A stretch of 45,074 nucleotides of DNA from Streptomyces sp. G44 (GTDB taxonomy: Bacteria > Actinomycetota > Actinomycetes > Streptomycetales > Streptomycetaceae), in the NCBI RefSeq assembly GCF_016905445.1, contig NZ_JAFEXF010000039.1, forward strand, positions 1-45,074, given 5' to 3'. Below are positions 16,686 through 29,569 of this stretch, piece by piece. Both the position numbers and the translations under genes were made by a program. How positions within the stretch are numbered: position 1 is the stretch's first letter; every line of letters begins with the position of its first letter. The notes below the pieces were generated by a model. It searched no databases. It was not told the DNA's origin and saw nothing but the letters and a program-made list of their open reading frames with translations.

Positions 16686-16958
16686 GGACGGCCGCCGCGG
16701 ACCGCCGCCCGGCCCGTGCCACCCCGCCAGCGTCCCCCGCGCAGGGGCGAGGAACCCCCGTGTGCGCCGGCTCGAAGGCCCGGTCGGCGCGGCCGAGCGG
16801 CACGGCGTCCAGCGCCCGTGCCGGCGCGGGCGTCGCCTTCTCCCGGGCGATGGTCAGCGGCATGACGTCCGCGAGGGCGAACCCGGCGGCCAGGAGCAGC
16901 GTCACCGCCCGTTCGTACTGCCGCCGGACCCGGGGGCCGGCTGCTCGCCGCCGTCGCC

Positions 16959-17261
16959 GTGCCCTGCTGCTTCCGCCGGATCAGCCATGAGGAGGGCGTC
17001 CCGCGCACCGTCGTCGCGCCGGTGCCCCGCACCGAGCTGATCGACCTCGCCGGTGCCACCACAGGGCTCGATCTGACCGCCGTACGCGATCTCGACGCGC
17101 TCCGTACCGCGCTGCGCGGCGCCCAGCGGCTCGGGGGGTGGGCCGTCGACCGCGCGCGGGGCGCGGCCGGGTGCCGAGCGGGTCTCACGGCGTTCGGGCT
17201 CGATCCGGTGGTGTGGCGCCGGCGGATGAGGTGGGGGTGGCGCCGGTGTTCCTCACGGTGA
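16959..17261 (+). pseudogene. Possible gene remnant
   Basis: A 100-codon frame opens with GTG at 16959. Its middle part (roughly 17012-17215) reads like real protein, with TELIDLAGATTGLDLTAV and ALRGAQRLGGWAVDRA, and GC-ending codons throughout. The ends are low-complexity and the last 15 residues are Arg/Trp-rich noise. No convincing ribosome site precedes the GTG. I do not recognise a family. It may be the leftover of a degraded gene or a chance frame. Confidence 0.3.
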
Positions 17262-17330
17262 TGGGTGGGCGGGTCGCCCACCGGGGGTTTGAGCGGGGAG
17301 GGGGTGCCCGGAAGCCTTGGCGCGGGCTCT

Positions 17331-17660
17331 TTCGCCTGCGGCGGGCTCGCCGCGTGGGCGTCTGCCGGGTGCGGTGTGGCGGCGGGTGCGGGTGGGGGTG
17401 TGGTTGCTCGCGCAGTTCCTCGCGCCCCTTACGGGGTGGTGGTCCGTGCGGGGGTGATGGCTCGCGCTGTAGCGGAGGCGGTCCTCTTCGCCTGCGGCGG
17501 GCTCCCCGCCCGGGCGTTTGCCGGGTGTGGTGTGGCGGCGGGTGCGGGTGGGGGTGTGGTTGCTCGCGCAGTTCCTCGCGCCCCTTACGGGGCGGTGGTC
17601 TGTGCGGGGGTGCGGGTGGGGGTGTGGTTGCTCGCGCGGTTCCTCGCGCCCCTTAGGGGG
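17331..17660. repeat. Tandem intergenic repeat, two long copies and one short copy
   Basis: Bases 17331-17456 recur at 17487-17612 with few changes (156-bp period). The right part, from GTGCGGGTGG to the CCCCTTACGGGG hairpin (17386-17436, 17542-17592), occurs a third time at 17610-17660. Its reverse complement contains GGGGCGCGAGGAACTGCGCG, the same core as at 3582-3601 and 24683-25060. The CCCCTTACGGGG or CCCCTTAGGGGG ends can form hairpins at the 3' side of the PAP2 gene. Confidence 0.85.
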
Positions 17661-17662
17661 CG

Positions 17663-18514
17663 CTAGACCTTGACCGGCAGCGCATCCACCCCGCGCGGCA
17701 GCGCGTGCGGCAGTGCGCCGTACCAGAGGCGGGTGACCGTGAGGCCGAAGGCCAGGCAGAGCATGCCGCCCACCGCGTCCAGCCAGAAGTGGTTGGCCGT
17801 TGCCACGATCACCACGAGCGTCGTCGCGGGGTAGAGCAGGCCCAGCACCTTGGCCCACGGCACCGAGGCGAGGGCGAAGATCGTCAGGCCGCACCACAGG
17901 GACCAGCCGATGTGCATCGACGGCATCGCCGCGTACTGGTTCGACATGGTCTTCAGGTCGCCGGAGGCCATGGAGCCCCACGTGTGGTGGACCAGGACCG
18001 TGTCGATGAAGGTGGTGCCGTTCATCAGGCGGGGCGGCGCCAGGGGGTACAGGTAGTAGCCGACCAGGGCCACCGCCGTCGTCGCGAAGAGGACGAGCCG
18101 CGTGGCCGCGTACCGCCCGGGATGCCACCGGAACAGCCACACCAGGACGCCGAGGGTCACCACGAAGTGCAGTGTGGCGTAGTAGTAGTTCATGCCGACG
18201 ATGAGCCATGTCACCGAGTCAACGGCGTGGTTGACGCCCCGCTCGACGGCTATCCCGAGATCCTGCTCGACGCGCCAGATCCAGTCGGCGTTGCGCAGGG
18301 CCTGCGCCTTCTGCTCCGGTACGGCGTTGCGGATCAGGGAGTACGTCCAGTAACTCACCGCGATCAGCAGGATCTCGAACCACAGCCGGGGCCGACGGGG
18401 AGCCCGCAGGCGACGCAGGACATTCCGCCCATTGCGGTCGTCCTCCTCGCCCGCGATGGGTGAAGCGGTGGGCGCCTGTCGGCCCTCAAGTGTTGTCACG
18501 GTCGTCTCACCCAT
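17663..18514 (-). CDS. PAP2-family membrane phosphatase, Aur1/Ipt1-like
   Basis: 283 residues with a polar N-terminus of about 45 residues and six likely helices. The three PAP2 catalytic blocks are visible in order: a YPLAPPRLM segment (block 1-like), PSMHIGWSLW with the catalytic His, and NHFWLDAVGG with the second His and Asp. This Aur1/Ipt1-like branch hydrolyses or transfers phospho-head groups of lipids or isoprenoid phosphates at the outer face of the membrane. In Streptomyces the exact substrate is undefined. The gene ends inside the repeat hairpin region at 17650-17662. Upstream lies the stop of malR in the same orientation, but the 104-bp gap suggests a separate promoter. Confidence 0.85.
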   Translation of the reverse strand: MGETTVTTLEGRQAPTASPIAGEEDDRNGRNVLRRLRAPRRPRLWFEILLIAVSYWTYSLIRNAVPEQKAQALRNADWIWRVEQDLGIAVERGVNHAVDSVTWLIVGMNYYYATLHFVVTLGVLVWLFRWHPGRYAATRLVLFATTAVALVGYYLYPLAPPRLMNGTTFIDTVLVHHTWGSMASGDLKTMSNQYAAMPSMHIGWSLWCGLTIFALASVPWAKVLGLLYPATTLVVIVATANHFWLDAVGGMLCLAFGLTVTRLWYGALPHALPRGVDALPVKV

Positions 18515-18614
18515 AGGCCAGAGTCTGCCAGATCCCCGTCCTCCGACCGATCATCCCCCGGTCGGGTCCGGACCGCATTCTCTCCGCCGGAAGGACGAGG
18601 CCACGACCCGGGGA

Positions 18615-18626
18615 GCCCCTAGGGGC
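18615..18626. terminator. 12-bp palindrome around the malR stop codon
   Basis: GCCCCTAGGGGC is self-complementary and contains the malR stop TAG. As a stem it is too tight to form a normal hairpin alone, but it may seed a weak terminator. Confidence 0.3.
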
Positions 18627-19644
18627 GCCTGGGGGCGGAAGCGGTTGAACCGCGAACCACCAGCTCCGGCATGAAGACGAACTCGCTGTGCGGGGCGGGG
18701 GTCCCGCCGATCTCCTCCAGGAGTGTACGCACCGCCGCCTGCCCCATCGCGGGCACCGGCTTGCGCACCGTGGTCAGCGGTGGATCGGTGAACGCGATCA
18801 GCGGCGAGTCGTCGAAGCCGACGACCGAGACGTCGTCCGGCACCTCCAGGCCGCGCTGGCGCGCCGCCCGTATCGCGCCGAGCGCCATCATGTCGCTGGC
18901 GCACGCGATCGCCGTGCAGCCGCGGTCCATCAGCGCCGCGGCCGCCGCCTGGCCGCCCTCCAGGGTGTAGAGGGAGTGCTGGACCAGCTCCGCCTCGATT
19001 TCCTCCGGCGTCAGGTGCAGCTGGTCCTGCATCGTGCGTACGAAGCCCTCGATCTTCCGCTGGACCGGCACGAACCGCTTGGGGCCCAGCGCCAGCCCTA
19101 TGCGCGTATGGCCGAGGGAGACCAGGTGCGTGACCGCCAGGCGCATCGCCGCGCGGTCGTCCGGGGAGATGAACGGTGCCTGCACCTTGGGCGAGAAGCC
19201 GTCCACCAGGACGAACGGCACGCCCTGCGCCCGCAGCTGTTCGTAGCGCTGCATGTCGGCGGAGGTGTCCGCGTGCAGCCCCGAGACGAAGATGATGCCC
19301 GCCACCCCGCGGTCGACCAGCATCTCGGTCAGCTCGTCCTCGGTGGAGCCGCCGGGGGTCTGCGTCGCGAGGACCGGCGTGTACCCCTGCCGGGTAAGGG
19401 CCTGCCCGATGACCTGGGCGAGCGCGGGGAATATGGGGTTCTCCAGCTCCGGCGTGATCAGCCCGACCAGGCCCGCACTGCGCCGGCGCAGCCGCACGGG
19501 GCGTTCGTAGCCCAGTACGTCGAGTGCGGCGAGCACGGATTGACGGGTGGCCGCCGCGACGCCCGGCTTGCCGTTGAGCACGCGGCTTACTGTCGCTTCG
19601 CTGACCCCCGCCTGGGCTGCGATGTCGGCTAGCCGTGCGGTCAC
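18619..19644 (-). CDS. malR: LacI-family maltose/maltodextrin repressor
   Basis: 341 residues if the GTG at 19642-19644 is used, which starts TARLADIAAQAG as LacI proteins usually do. An ATG at 19668 would add eight residues and begin one base after the aglA stop. The HTH ADIAAQAGVSEATVSRVLNG (about residues 6-25) is followed by the effector domain with GLVGLITPELENPIFPALAQ. It matches S. coelicolor MalR (Reg1) closely from memory. MalR represses maltodextrin uptake and amylase genes and is released in the presence of malto-oligosaccharides. Here it is the last gene of malE-malF-malG-aglA-malR, so it probably lies under its own control. Candidate operators lie at 24601-24630 and 25086-25106. 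Confidence 0.93.
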   Translation of the reverse strand: MTARLADIAAQAGVSEATVSRVLNGKPGVAAATRQSVLAALDVLGYERPVRLRRRSAGLVGLITPELENPIFPALAQVIGQALTRQGYTPVLATQTPGGSTEDELTEMLVDRGVAGIIFVSGLHADTSADMQRYEQLRAQGVPFVLVDGFSPKVQAPFISPDDRAAMRLAVTHLVSLGHTRIGLALGPKRFVPVQRKIEGFVRTMQDQLHLTPEEIEAELVQHSLYTLEGGQAAAAALMDRGCTAIACASDMMALGAIRAARQRGLEVPDDVSVVGFDDSPLIAFTDPPLTTVRKPVPAMGQAAVRTLLEEIGGTPAPHSEFVFMPELVVRGSTASAPRRP

Positions 19645-19669
19645 AGGATTGGACTGTACCGGTCGCATC

Positions 19670-21322
<1,653 letters not shown>

Positions 21323-21364
21323 GAAGTCCCTTAGGAGTGCGGGAGTTGACGGTGGCGTAGCGGG

Positions 21365-22276
21365 TCAGGACTTGGTGCCGCCGGCCGTCAGGCCCGACAC
21401 CAGGTTGCGCTGGACCAGGAGGAAGACGAGCGTCGCCGGCACCAGGATGATCACCGAGGCGGCGGTCATCATGGCCCAGTCTGCCCGGGATTCGGTGGCG
21501 AAGGTACGGATTCCGACAGCGAGGGTGTAATGGTCGGCGCCCATGAACTGGGAGGCGTACGCCACCTCTCCCCAGGCGGTGAGGAAGCTGTAGAACGCCG
21601 TCACCGCGAGGCCCGGCTTGGCGAGCGGCACGATGAGCCGCCAGAAGGTGCCGAAGGGGGTGAGCCCGTCGACGCGTCCCGCCTCGTCGATCTCGTGCGG
21701 GATGGTGTCGAAGTAGCCCTTCATCATCCACGCGCAGAACGGGACCGCGGTCGTCGCGTACGTGAGGATGAGCCCCAGGTAGTTGTCGATCAGGTCGAAG
21801 CGGGCCAGGAGTTCGTAGAGCGGCACGATCAGGACGGCCATCGGGAACATCTGGGTGACCAGGAAGGACCACATCAGCTGCCGGTGGCCGGGGAACCGCA
21901 TCCGGGACACCGCGTAGCCCGCCGTCGCCGCGAGGAACACGCCGAGCAGGGTGGTGCCGCCCGCGACGATCACCGAGGCGCCGAACCACTGCGGGAAGTC
22001 GGTGTCGGTGAGGACCTTGGCGTAGTTGTCCAGGCTCAGGTTGCCGAGCACCTCGCCGGGGCTCTGCCAGGCCGTCTTCGGGCCGAGCGAGATGAAGAAG
22101 ATCCACACGACGGGGAAGGCGGCGATCAGGCTGGCCACGATCAGCGTGCCGTGCAGCGCGACGGAGGCGAGCGGCGAGCGCTCCTCGCGGCCGCGGACCT
22201 TCTTCGCGGGCGGCCCGTCCGCGGTCTCGGCGAGGGCCCCGGTGGGAGCAGGTGAGTGGGTGGTTGCTGAGGTCAT
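21365..22276 (-). CDS. malG: Maltose/maltodextrin ABC transporter permease MalG
   Basis: 303 residues from ATG at 22274-22276, preceded by GAGGGGG. A polar N-terminal tail of about 38 residues is followed by six helices. The EAA loop reads HEIDEAGRVDGLTPFGTFWR (about residues 193-212), with EA, DG and G in place. It is the MalG-type subunit and forms the channel with MalF; the ATPase is missing here, as usual for Streptomyces, where MsiK serves several importers (known for the genus). It starts 14 bases after the malF stop. Confidence 0.93.
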   Translation of the reverse strand: MTSATTHSPAPTGALAETADGPPAKKVRGREERSPLASVALHGTLIVASLIAAFPVVWIFFISLGPKTAWQSPGEVLGNLSLDNYAKVLTDTDFPQWFGASVIVAGGTTLLGVFLAATAGYAVSRMRFPGHRQLMWSFLVTQMFPMAVLIVPLYELLARFDLIDNYLGLILTYATTAVPFCAWMMKGYFDTIPHEIDEAGRVDGLTPFGTFWRLIVPLAKPGLAVTAFYSFLTAWGEVAYASQFMGADHYTLAVGIRTFATESRADWAMMTAASVIILVPATLVFLLVQRNLVSGLTAGGTKS

Positions 22277-22290
22277 GGTGACGGGCCCCC

Positions 22291-23220
22291 TCAGGCCTGC
22301 TCGGTCTTGAGCTGGCGGCGGCGGTAGAAGGTCGAGAAGGCGAGGAGGAGGGCGAGGATCACGATTCCGTAGGTGGCGGCGCCGGAGTAGTCGGACACTC
22401 CGGTGAACGCCTTGCGGAAGGCGAAGGTCACGAGGATGTCCGCCTCGCCGGTGGTGTTCTGGCCGAGCAGCAGGTAGATCACCGCGAACATGTTGAACGT
22501 CCAGATGCAGCCGAGCAGCACCACGGTGTTGGTGACCGGGCGCAGACCGGGCAGCGTGACGTTCACGAAGCGCTGCCAGGGGGAGGCGCCGTCCATCTCC
22601 GAGGCCTCGTACAGCTCCTTGGGGATGGACTGGAGGCCGCCGAGGAGCGCCACCATGTTGAAGGGGACGCCGATCCAGACGTTCACCATGATGACGGCGA
22701 TCTTCTGGGCGAGCGGCGTGGCCAGCCAGTTCTGGGCGGGCAGGCCGACGGCCGTGATCATCTCGTTGAAGACGCCGTACTGCGAGTTGAGCATCAGGCG
22801 CCAGGCGAAGACGCCGACGAAGGCGGGTACCGCCCACGGCAGGATCAGCAGGGCGCGGTAGAGGAGCTTGGCGCGCATCTTGCGGTTGAGCAGGAGCGCG
22901 AGGCCCATGCCGATGGCGATGTGCAGGGCGACGCAGGAGACCGTCCAGACGATCGTCCAGGTCAGGCGCGGATAGAAATCGCCGTCCGCGCCCGAGAGGA
23001 TCGACCAGTAGTTGTCGAGCCCGACCATCTTGTACGTCGCCGGGGCGTGGAAGGCCCCGATGTCCCGCGCCACGTTCGCCTCGTTGGCGTCGGTGAGCGA
23101 GAGGTAGAAGCCGTAGCCCAGCGGATACAGGACCAGCACCGCGAGGACGATGACGACCGGAGCCACCATCGCCCACGCGTACCAGTACTTCTGCGAGGAG
23201 TGGCGAAGCGCGGTGATCAA
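22291..23220 (-). CDS. malF: Maltose/maltodextrin ABC transporter permease MalF
   Basis: 309 residues from TTG at 23218-23220, which is 11 bases after the malE stop with AGGCAGAG upstream. Six helices are visible. The EAA loop is KELYEASEMDGASPWQRFVN (about 201-220). The periplasmic part between the first two helices is short compared with E. coli MalF, as in other Gram-positive MalF proteins. It partners MalG and receives maltodextrins from the MalE lipoprotein. The TTG start is the only one compatible with the malE spacing; later in-frame starts would cut into the first helix. Confidence 0.92.
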   Translation of the reverse strand: MITALRHSSQKYWYAWAMVAPVVIVLAVLVLYPLGYGFYLSLTDANEANVARDIGAFHAPATYKMVGLDNYWSILSGADGDFYPRLTWTIVWTVSCVALHIAIGMGLALLLNRKMRAKLLYRALLILPWAVPAFVGVFAWRLMLNSQYGVFNEMITAVGLPAQNWLATPLAQKIAVIMVNVWIGVPFNMVALLGGLQSIPKELYEASEMDGASPWQRFVNVTLPGLRPVTNTVVLLGCIWTFNMFAVIYLLLGQNTTGEADILVTFAFRKAFTGVSDYSGAATYGIVILALLLAFSTFYRRRQLKTEQA

Positions 23221-23231
23221 CTCTGCCTGCC

Positions 23232-24524
23232 CTAGCTGCCGATGGTGTAGCCGGGGAGCAGCTTCTTGAAGTCCTCGGCGGCCGCGTCGAGGCCGGACTT
23301 CACGGAGACGTCACCCTGGAGGATCTTCGTGTACTGCTGCACCAGCGGCGTGAAGAGGCTGCCGACCTGGGGGAGCGCCACGCGCGGCCGCGCGGTCTTC
23401 ATGATCGGGTGGAAGCCCTTGATGCGGGCGTCCTTGGTGACCTCGGGGGTGTACGCGGACTCGCGGGTCGGCAGCGTCGCGGTCTCGGCGGCGATCTTCT
23501 GCTGGCTCTTGGACGAGGTCATGAACCGCGTGAAGAGGTAGGCGGCGTCCAGGTTCTCCGAGCCCTGGTAGACGGTGAGGTCGTGGCCGCCGGTGGGGGC
23601 CTGCGGCTTGCCGGTGGAGCCGGCCGGGACCGGGGCGAAGCCGAGGTTGTCCTCGTCGCCCTTGAAGGCCTTGCCCGACAGGTCGTCGGTGACCGACCAG
23701 GGGCCCTGGATGAGCATGGCGACCTCGCCGTTCTTGAACGAGGTCTGCATGTTGTCGTAGGCGTTGGCGAAGTCGACCTTCGCCGAGGCCTGGTCGTAGA
23801 CCTTCTTCGCCGTGGTGACGGCCTTGACGGCCTCCGGCGAGTTGATCGTGATCTTCTTCGCCTTCGGGTCGGCGAGGTCGGTGCCCTCGCCGTAGAGGAA
23901 GGGGAGCAGGAAGTAGGAGTCGGGGTTGAGGTAGGTGCCCTCGACCCCGGTCTTCTTCTTGATGGTCTTCGACGTCGCGATGAACTCGTCCCAGGTGGTG
24001 GGCGGCTTCGCGATGCCGGCCTTCTTGAAGAGCTTCTTGTTGTAGAGGATCGCGAGGGTGTCGGTGACCGACGGAACGCCGTACGTCTTGCCCTGGTACT
24101 TCGTGGTGTTCAGCGGGCCCTCGGTGAAGTCGTCCGTGCCGCCCTTGAGGGCGAGGGTGCCGTCCAGCGGGGCGATGTAGTGCAGCGAGGCGTACTCGGG
24201 GATCAGGCCGACGTCGGCGCGCATCACGTCGGGGGCGCCCTTGCCGGTCTTCGCCGCGGACTTGAACTTCTGCTCGATGGACGCGAACTCGATGTTCTCG
24301 TAGTTGACGTCGATCTTCGGGTACTTGTCCTCGAACTCGGCGATCAGCTTCTTGTAGACCGGCGCCTCGGTCGTGGCGTCCGAGGTGTCCCAGTAGGTGA
24401 GGGAGCCGGAGATGTCCTTGGCGTCCTTCGCCTTGCCGGTCGAGCCTTCGTCATCGCTGCCGCAGGCGGAGGCGGTGAGCGCAAGGGCGCAGACCGCGGC
24501 GGCGATCGATATGCCACGTCGCAT
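23232..24524 (-). CDS. malE: Maltose/maltodextrin-binding lipoprotein MalE
   Basis: 430 residues from ATG at 24522-24524, preceded by AGGAG at seven bases. The signal peptide MRRGISIAAAVCALALTAS ends at a lipobox with the lipidated Cys at about 21, followed by GSDDEGS. The mature protein has the usual binding-protein features: SLTYWDTSDA near the N-terminus, IEFASIEQKF and EVAMLIQGPW in the middle. It carries many Lys residues, as extracellular Streptomyces binding proteins do. It should catch maltose and maltodextrins and hand them to MalFG. It is first in the malEFG-aglA-malR unit; candidate MalR sites lie 77-106 bases upstream. Confidence 0.95.
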   Translation of the reverse strand: MRRGISIAAAVCALALTASACGSDDEGSTGKAKDAKDISGSLTYWDTSDATTEAPVYKKLIAEFEDKYPKIDVNYENIEFASIEQKFKSAAKTGKGAPDVMRADVGLIPEYASLHYIAPLDGTLALKGGTDDFTEGPLNTTKYQGKTYGVPSVTDTLAILYNKKLFKKAGIAKPPTTWDEFIATSKTIKKKTGVEGTYLNPDSYFLLPFLYGEGTDLADPKAKKITINSPEAVKAVTTAKKVYDQASAKVDFANAYDNMQTSFKNGEVAMLIQGPWSVTDDLSGKAFKGDEDNLGFAPVPAGSTGKPQAPTGGHDLTVYQGSENLDAAYLFTRFMTSSKSQQKIAAETATLPTRESAYTPEVTKDARIKGFHPIMKTARPRVALPQVGSLFTPLVQQYTKILQGDVSVKSGLDAAAEDFKKLLPGYTIGS

Positions 24525-24600
24525 GGTGAACTCCTGAGGGATGGACCCGCTGTACCGTCCGTCCCATCGACGGCTGCCGGGCTGGCAGGAAGTTAACAGC

Positions 24601-24630
24601 CTTGCAAGCTTTTGCGGAAGACTTTGCAGG
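24601..24630. promoter_or_regulatory. Candidate MalR operator cluster upstream of malE
   Basis: CTTGCAAG (24601-24608, palindromic), TTTTGCGGAAG (24610-24620) and CTTTGCAGG (24622-24630) form a run of related CTTGCA-type half-sites. Streptomyces MalR is known to bind CTTGCAG-like elements (from memory). GTTAAC at 24592-24597 lies next to it on the malE side. Confidence 0.65.
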
Positions 24631-24682
24631 ACACTTTCTGCCGCCGGCGCGGTCTCAGAGGGGCATGGCAACGGCCCCGCCC

Positions 24683-25060
24683 AGGGGCGCGGGGAACTGC
24701 GCGCCCAGCCCAGGACAACCCGCACCCGCCCGCCACCGGCACCCCGCAGACGCCACCGCGCGGCAGGGCACGCGGAGCCGGGGGGCGCGGTTTCAGCGAG
24801 GCGTTGCCTGAGACCGCCCCTTCAGGGGCGCGGGGAACTGCGCGCCCAGCGCAAGACGCCCCTCACCCGCCAATCATCGGCACCCCGCAGACGCCACCGC
24901 GCGGCAGGGCACGCGGAGCCGGGGCGCGGTTTCAGCGAGGCGTTGCGTGAGGCCGCCCCTTCAGGGGCGCGGGGAACTGCGCGCCCAGCCCAGGACAACC
25001 CGCACCCGCCCACCACCGGCACCCCGCAGACGCCACCGCCCCGCACGGCACCGAACTCCC
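24683..25060. repeat. Three-copy tandem repeat (about 140-bp period) between divergent mal promoters
   Basis: The core AGGGGCGCGGGGAACTGCGC occurs at 24683, 24824 and 24963. Each core is followed by CCCAGC, a variable 40-base piece, and GGCACCCCGCAGACGCCACC. The first two units continue with CGCGGCAGGGCACGCGGAGCC and a GCGAGGCGTTGC segment. A hairpin CCCCTTCAGGGG precedes the second and third cores. The array fills most of the malE-pulA spacer. Reading frames through it are shadows. Confidence 0.85.
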
Positions 25061-25085
25061 GCACCGCCCCTTGGCAGAGCCCCCT

Positions 25086-25106
25086 CTTGCAAACTCTTGC
25101 TGCAAG
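25086..25106. promoter_or_regulatory. Candidate MalR operator upstream of pulA
   Basis: CTTGCAA at 25086-25092 is followed by CTTGCTGCAAG at 25096-25106, an 11-bp palindrome around a central T. Both halves match the CTTGCA-type elements in front of malE. The site ends 27 bases before the pullulanase ATG, where bound MalR could block transcription. Confidence 0.65.
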
Positions 25107-25133
25107 GCCACGCCAACGGTACGTTCCCCCGTC

Positions 25134-27857
<2,724 letters not shown>

Positions 27858-27872
27858 GGCGCTAACTTGGTC

Positions 27873-27897
27873 GGGGCGGGCCTGGGCGGCCCGTCCC
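27873..27897 (+). terminator. Terminator hairpin after pulA
   Basis: GGGGCGGGCC and GGCCCGTCCC form a 10-bp stem with one G-U pair and a five-base loop, 16 bases past the pulA stop and before the next rightward gene. Confidence 0.6.
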
Positions 27898-27934
27898 ACC
27901 GACCTGCCCACGACCTGCCCCTGAGGGGCCCCGC

Positions 27935-29569
27935 TTGAGCACCAACGGCAAGGCAGACACCACGATCCTGGTGGTCGACGACGTCGCCGCCAGCCGATAC
28001 GCGCTGGGCGCGGTCCTGCGCCGCGACGGCCACCGCGTCATCCTCGCCGCCAGCGCGCGCGAGGCGCTGGCGGAACTGGACGCGTGCCACCGCGCGGGCA
28101 CCCTGCCCGACGTGGCACTCGTCGACGTCGGCCTGCCCGACATGAGCGGCTTCGAGCTGTGCCGCCGCCTCAAGGACGCCCCGCGGACCGCCGCCCTGCC
28201 CGTCGTGCACTTCTCGGCGGCCAGTGTCGCCCCCGCCGACCGCTGCCGCGGCCTCGACGCGGGCGGCGAGGCCTATCTGACGGTGCCCGCCGAACCGGAG
28301 GAGATCCAGGCCGTCGTCCGGGCCGTCGCCCGCGGCGCCCGCCACCGCAGCGACGCCGAGGCCGAGGCCGGGCACCTCACGCGGCTCGCCGAGACCATCC
28401 TCGACGTCCAGTCGGCCCGCTGCCCGCGCGAACTGGCCGAGGCCGCCGCCGCGGGCACCGACCGCCTCACCAAGAGCCCCGCCGCCGCGTTCATCCTCGC
28501 CGGCGACGGCTCGGTCCACCGGGGCATGTCCCGGCGCAGGGCCACCACCGTGCTGCCCGACGCCGACGCGCACGAAGCGGTGGCCCGCCTCGTGATGCGC
28601 ATCATGTCCGGCCACGTCGGCGTCCGCAGCACCGTCGCGCCCGCCCCGCTGTGGCCGCCCGGCTTCTTCCAGGCCGACCCGCTCAGCGGCGCCGGCCCGC
28701 CCGACGGCGCCCGGCTCGCCGTCGCCCGGAGCCGCGAGGGCAGCGCGCCCGTGTGCCTCGCCATCCCCTCCTACGCCCAGCACCCCAACCCTGACACCGA
28801 ACTGCTCGTGGGGCGGCTCGCCCATGCCACCGCGCTCGCCGCGGAGCGGCTGCTCATGTACGAGATGGAACGTCACATCGCGCTCACCCTCCAGCGCAGC
28901 TTCCTGCCCACTCACGTGCCCCAGGTGCCCGGCACCGAAGTCGTCGTGCGCTACGAACCCGCCTCCAGTGACACCGAGATCGGCGGCGACTTCTACGCCG
29001 CGCTGCCCACCGCGGGCGGCGTCCTCACCGCCATCGGCGACGTCGTCGGGCACTCCCTGGACGCCGCCACCGTGATGGTCGAGATCCGGCACGCCCTGCG
29101 CGCCTACTGCGTCGAGGAGTCCGACCCCCGGGAACTGGCCCACCGCCTCGACAACATGCTCCAGCGCTACCACCCCGACGTGACGGCCACCCTCTGCCTG
29201 GCCCTCGTCGACCCCGCCACCGGCCGCACCCGCGTCGCCAACGCCGGGCACATCCCGCCGCTCGTCGTCAGCGACAGCGGCTCCGCCACGTACCTGAAGG
29301 CCTACGGCCCGCTCCTCGGCCTCGGCCTGGACCGGCCGGCGCCCACCGAGACGACCCTGCGCCCCACCGACCGGCTCCTCATGGTCACCGACGGCCTCAT
29401 CGAGACCCGCGGCACCGACCTCGCGGTCTCCATGCAGCACCTGCGCACCGTCGCGGCCGACGCGCCACTCGGCGTCGCCGACCTGTGCGACACCCTCCTC
29501 GCCTGCTTCGGCCACGACCGGGACGACGACATCGCGCTCCTCGCCCTGCGCCTGACCGGCACCCGCTAG
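27935..29569 (+). CDS. Receiver-domain SpoIIE/PP2C-type serine phosphatase
   Basis: 544 residues from TTG at 27935 (GAGGGG at seven bases). Residues 10-125 are a response-regulator receiver: acidic pair DD at 15-16, phosphoacceptor Asp64 in ALVDVGLPD, and SAAS in place of the Thr/Ser. The conserved Lys is replaced: YLTVP instead of YLTKP. A helical and GAF-like middle follows. The C-terminal part (about 330-544) is a SpoIIE/RsbU-type phosphatase with the metal-binding residues [37 protein letters not shown] and DDDIALLAL. Such proteins dephosphorylate anti-anti-sigma factors. No anti-sigma pair is adjacent. The stop codon overlaps that of the convergent GNAT gene. Confidence 0.9.
   Translation: MSTNGKADTTILVVDDVAASRYALGAVLRRDGHRVILAASAREALAELDACHRAGTLPDVALVDVGLPDMSGFELCRRLKDAPRTAALPVVHFSAASVAPADRCRGLDAGGEAYLTVPAEPEEIQAVVRAVARGARHRSDAEAEAGHLTRLAETILDVQSARCPRELAEAAAAGTDRLTKSPAAAFILAGDGSVHRGMSRRRATTVLPDADAHEAVARLVMRIMSGHVGVRSTVAPAPLWPPGFFQADPLSGAGPPDGARLAVARSREGSAPVCLAIPSYAQHPNPDTELLVGRLAHATALAAERLLMYEMERHIALTLQRSFLPTHVPQVPGTEVVVRYEPASSDTEIGGDFYAALPTAGGVLTAIGDVVGHSLDAATVMVEIRHALRAYCVEESDPRELAHRLDNMLQRYHPDVTATLCLALVDPATGRTRVANAGHIPPLVVSDSGSATYLKAYGPLLGLGLDRPAPTETTLRPTDRLLMVTDGLIETRGTDLAVSMQHLRTVAADAPLGVADLCDTLLACFGHDRDDDIALLALRLTGTR

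Larger units (their letters stand above)
16638..17662. other. 1-kb gene-poor spacer between glnE and the PAP2 gene
   Basis: The left part holds the glnE terminator. From about 16690 to 17262 short frames with coding-like composition appear on both strands without proper starts, suggesting decayed genes. From 17331 to 17660 there are tandem repeats. No intact gene is supported. Confidence 0.6.

Noticed and set aside
17138..17656. 172-codon plus-strand frame with Cys/Gly repeats
   Set aside because: It is the translation of the tandem repeats at 17331-17660; Gly/Arg/Cys-rich with no start signal.
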